A stretch of DNA of 13,869 nt, taken from contig JBFLXN010000062.1 in NCBI GenBank assembly GCA_040755715.1, positions 1-13,869 of the forward strand, in the 5' to 3' direction. A program made the position numbers and the translations under genes. This DNA is from JBFLXN01 sp040755715 [NCBI: Candidatus Edwardsbacteria bacterium] (GTDB lineage: Bacteria; Edwardsbacteria; AC1; JBFLXN01). Positions 13,067 to 13,869 of this stretch are shown here, in pieces; position 1 is the stretch's first letter; each line of letters starts with the position of its first letter. Below the pieces are notes generated by a model. The model was not told where the DNA came from and made no database searches. It worked only from the letters and a program-made list of their open reading frames with translations.

Positions 13067-13426
13067 ATGGGTCATACATACACCAAAATAAAAGTTTATA
13101 ACCGAGACTTGTCAAGATTTGAAGAGGTATCACTTCTTGTAGATACGGGTTCAACCTACAGTTGGATTTCTAGAGACAGACTTGTTAATATTGGGGTTGT
13201 ACCTGTGAAGGTAAGAAAATTCAAGACGATTGACGGTAAGTCTGTAGAAAGAGAAATTGGAGAAGCGGTCATTGAATGTATGGAAGAAAGAGGAACAACG
13301 GTGGTTGTCTTTGCTGAAAAGGGAGATAGTGAAGTTTTGGGTGTTCTTGCCCTTGAAGGATTAGCCTTAGAGATTAACCCACTCACAGAAGAACTGAAAA
13401 AGACAGAAGCGCTACTGGCTGTATAA
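13067..13426 (+). CDS. clan AA (retropepsin-like) aspartic protease, AF_0612-type
   Basis: This 119-residue single-domain protein resembles prokaryotic retropepsin-like aspartic proteases. The active-site motif is D26-T27-G28 in 'LLVDTGSTYSWIS', followed by a flap-like region and the characteristic C-terminal segment 'EVLGVLALEGLALEINPLTEEL' (about 88-109), which suggests the AF_0612 family. Such proteins dimerise to bring together two DTG motifs. There is no signal peptide or membrane segment, so it should be cytoplasmic. GAGTGG precedes the start. The next gene begins 15 bases after the stop, so the two are probably co-transcribed. Physiological substrate unknown. Proteins of this type may also have lost protease activity. 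Confidence 0.83.
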   Translation: MGHTYTKIKVYNRDLSRFEEVSLLVDTGSTYSWISRDRLVNIGVVPVKVRKFKTIDGKSVEREIGEAVIECMEERGTTVVVFAEKGDSEVLGVLALEGLALEINPLTEELKKTEALLAV

Positions 13427-13441
13427 AGGGGGAACGGGAAA

Positions 13442-13723
13442 ATGACTTGGTGGCAAATTGTGGCACAAGCGGCAATAATAGCTTCTATTCTCATTGTCGG
13501 AGTTGCTGTTGGTTCCTATTTCAATGGAAAGCACATAAAGGCAGGGATAAAAGAAGTAAAAGCCCTAATTGGAGAGGTAAAAGACTTAATTGGAGAAGTA
13601 AAGGAACTTATTGCTAGTGAAGCTAAAGCAACTAAGGAAATCTTAGATAGAATGGACCAGAGACACGATGAACGACATCGGGAAGTCGTGGAACTCATTT
13701 CAAAAATTTCTACACATTCTTAA
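13442..13723 (+). CDS. small membrane-anchored coiled-coil protein
   Basis: I do not recognise a named family. The 93-residue chain has one N-terminal hydrophobic helix (about residues 5-27, 'IVAQAAIIASILIVGVAVGS') and then a charged helical tail. Residues 37-57 contain three consecutive heptads (EVKALIG, EVKDLIG, EVKELIA), a clear coiled-coil pattern; the corresponding DNA shows three 21-base tandem units at 13553-13615. The tail then becomes very charged ('DRMDQRHDERHREVVELI'). The hydrophobic helix looks like a membrane anchor with the coil probably in the cytoplasm. It is 15 bases downstream of the aspartic protease and may be its partner or substrate. A GGGGGAACGGGAAA stretch supplies the ribosome-binding site. 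Confidence 0.75.
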   Translation: MTWWQIVAQAAIIASILIVGVAVGSYFNGKHIKAGIKEVKALIGEVKDLIGEVKELIASEAKATKEILDRMDQRHDERHREVVELISKISTHS

Positions 13724-13744
13724 AGATATATAGCAGAAATGGCT

Positions 13745-13799
13745 AGTGGTCTGTAACATAAATTAACGCTATTAAGTTGGCCCGAAGATACAGACCACT
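13745..13799. repeat. 11-bp perfect inverted repeat, AGTGGTCTGTA
   Basis: AGTGGTCTGTA (13745-13755) and TACAGACCACT (13789-13799) are exact inverted copies separated by 33 bases. They lie just after the coiled-coil gene. This may be the end of a transcript or the edge of another dispersed element; no T-run follows. Confidence 0.65.
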
Positions 13800-13808
13800 G
13801 CGGGGGGT

Positions 13809-13866
13809 CTTAGTCCCGATTCAATCGGGACTAAGGGGTTACAATTCCGAAAGTTGCCAGTGGCAA
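13809..13866. repeat. two adjacent palindromes at the right edge
   Basis: CTTAGTCCCGAT/ATCGGGACTAAG (13809-13820/13824-13835) is a perfect 12-bp stem with a 3-base loop and is the longest member of the TCCCGAT palindrome family here. It is followed by TTGCCA-G-TGGCAA (13854-13866). Neither has the T-run of an intrinsic terminator. The element may continue beyond the window. Confidence 0.7.
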
Positions 13867-13869
13867 GTT

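Noticed and set aside
13156-13494. Minus-strand open frame of 112 codons opposite the protease
   Set aside because: It lies opposite a gene with clear protease motifs, has low-complexity composition and no ribosome-binding site.
13809-13835. Intrinsic terminator after the coiled-coil gene
   Set aside because: The 12-bp stem is strong, but the bases after it are GGGGTTAC and not a T-run, and the same palindrome occurs in other contexts.

Overview
The window looks like a piece of an AT-rich genome from an anaerobic, diderm bacterium. The evidence for anaerobic life is an Rnf-type electron-transport pair, a 2-oxoacid:ferredoxin oxidoreductase, an anaerobic ribonucleotide-reductase-type activase and a second radical SAM enzyme. 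An MsbA-like lipid flippase suggests an outer membrane. The many small inverted-repeat elements between genes resemble those of uncultured candidate-phylum lineages (Omnitrophota-like groups are one possibility), but I cannot fix the taxonomy from sequence alone. All complete genes lie on the + strand; the only minus-strand gene is the start of an IS630-like transposase cut by the left edge.

Layout. (1) 1-311: transposase 5' end, then a leader with nested palindromes. (2) 321-2495: M24 aminopeptidase, elongation factor P and biotin carboxyl carrier protein, a common bacterial trio, but the usual next gene accC is absent and a repeat hairpin sits there. (3) 2580-7742: one tightly packed run of thioredoxin-fold protein, NrdG2-type activase, RnfC, RnfD and an MsbA-like ABC transporter. 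Junctions overlap or abut except rnfC/rnfD, where a ~145-base inverted-repeat element has supplied the tail of RnfC. (4) 7743-9650: two repeat elements and a likely promoter, then delta (ferredoxin), beta and gamma subunits of a 2-oxoacid:ferredoxin oxidoreductase. The alpha subunit normally found between delta and beta is missing, and an AT-rich inverted repeat occupies its place. (5) 9671-12160: a B12-binding/radical SAM protein fused to a DUF2344 domain. (6) 12161-13869: an accessory region with a GxxExxY-family nuclease-like gene bracketed by inverted repeats, a promoter-like site, and a two-gene unit of a clan AA aspartic protease and a membrane-anchored coiled-coil protein, ending in tandem palindromes.

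The most interesting biology is the Rnf pair. RnfC keeps both 4Fe-4S motifs but lacks the glycine-rich loop used by classical RnfC for FMN/NADH. RnfD lacks a recognisable flavinylation motif. The next gene, joined by an overlapping stop/start, is an ABC transporter rather than rnfG. This could be a divergent Rnf-derived device linked to the upstream thioredoxin-fold/activase genes, or a decaying locus. A second theme is that expected partners (accC, korA, perhaps RNase G) are absent exactly where repeat elements sit, which points to repeat-mediated deletion, rearrangement or an assembly join.
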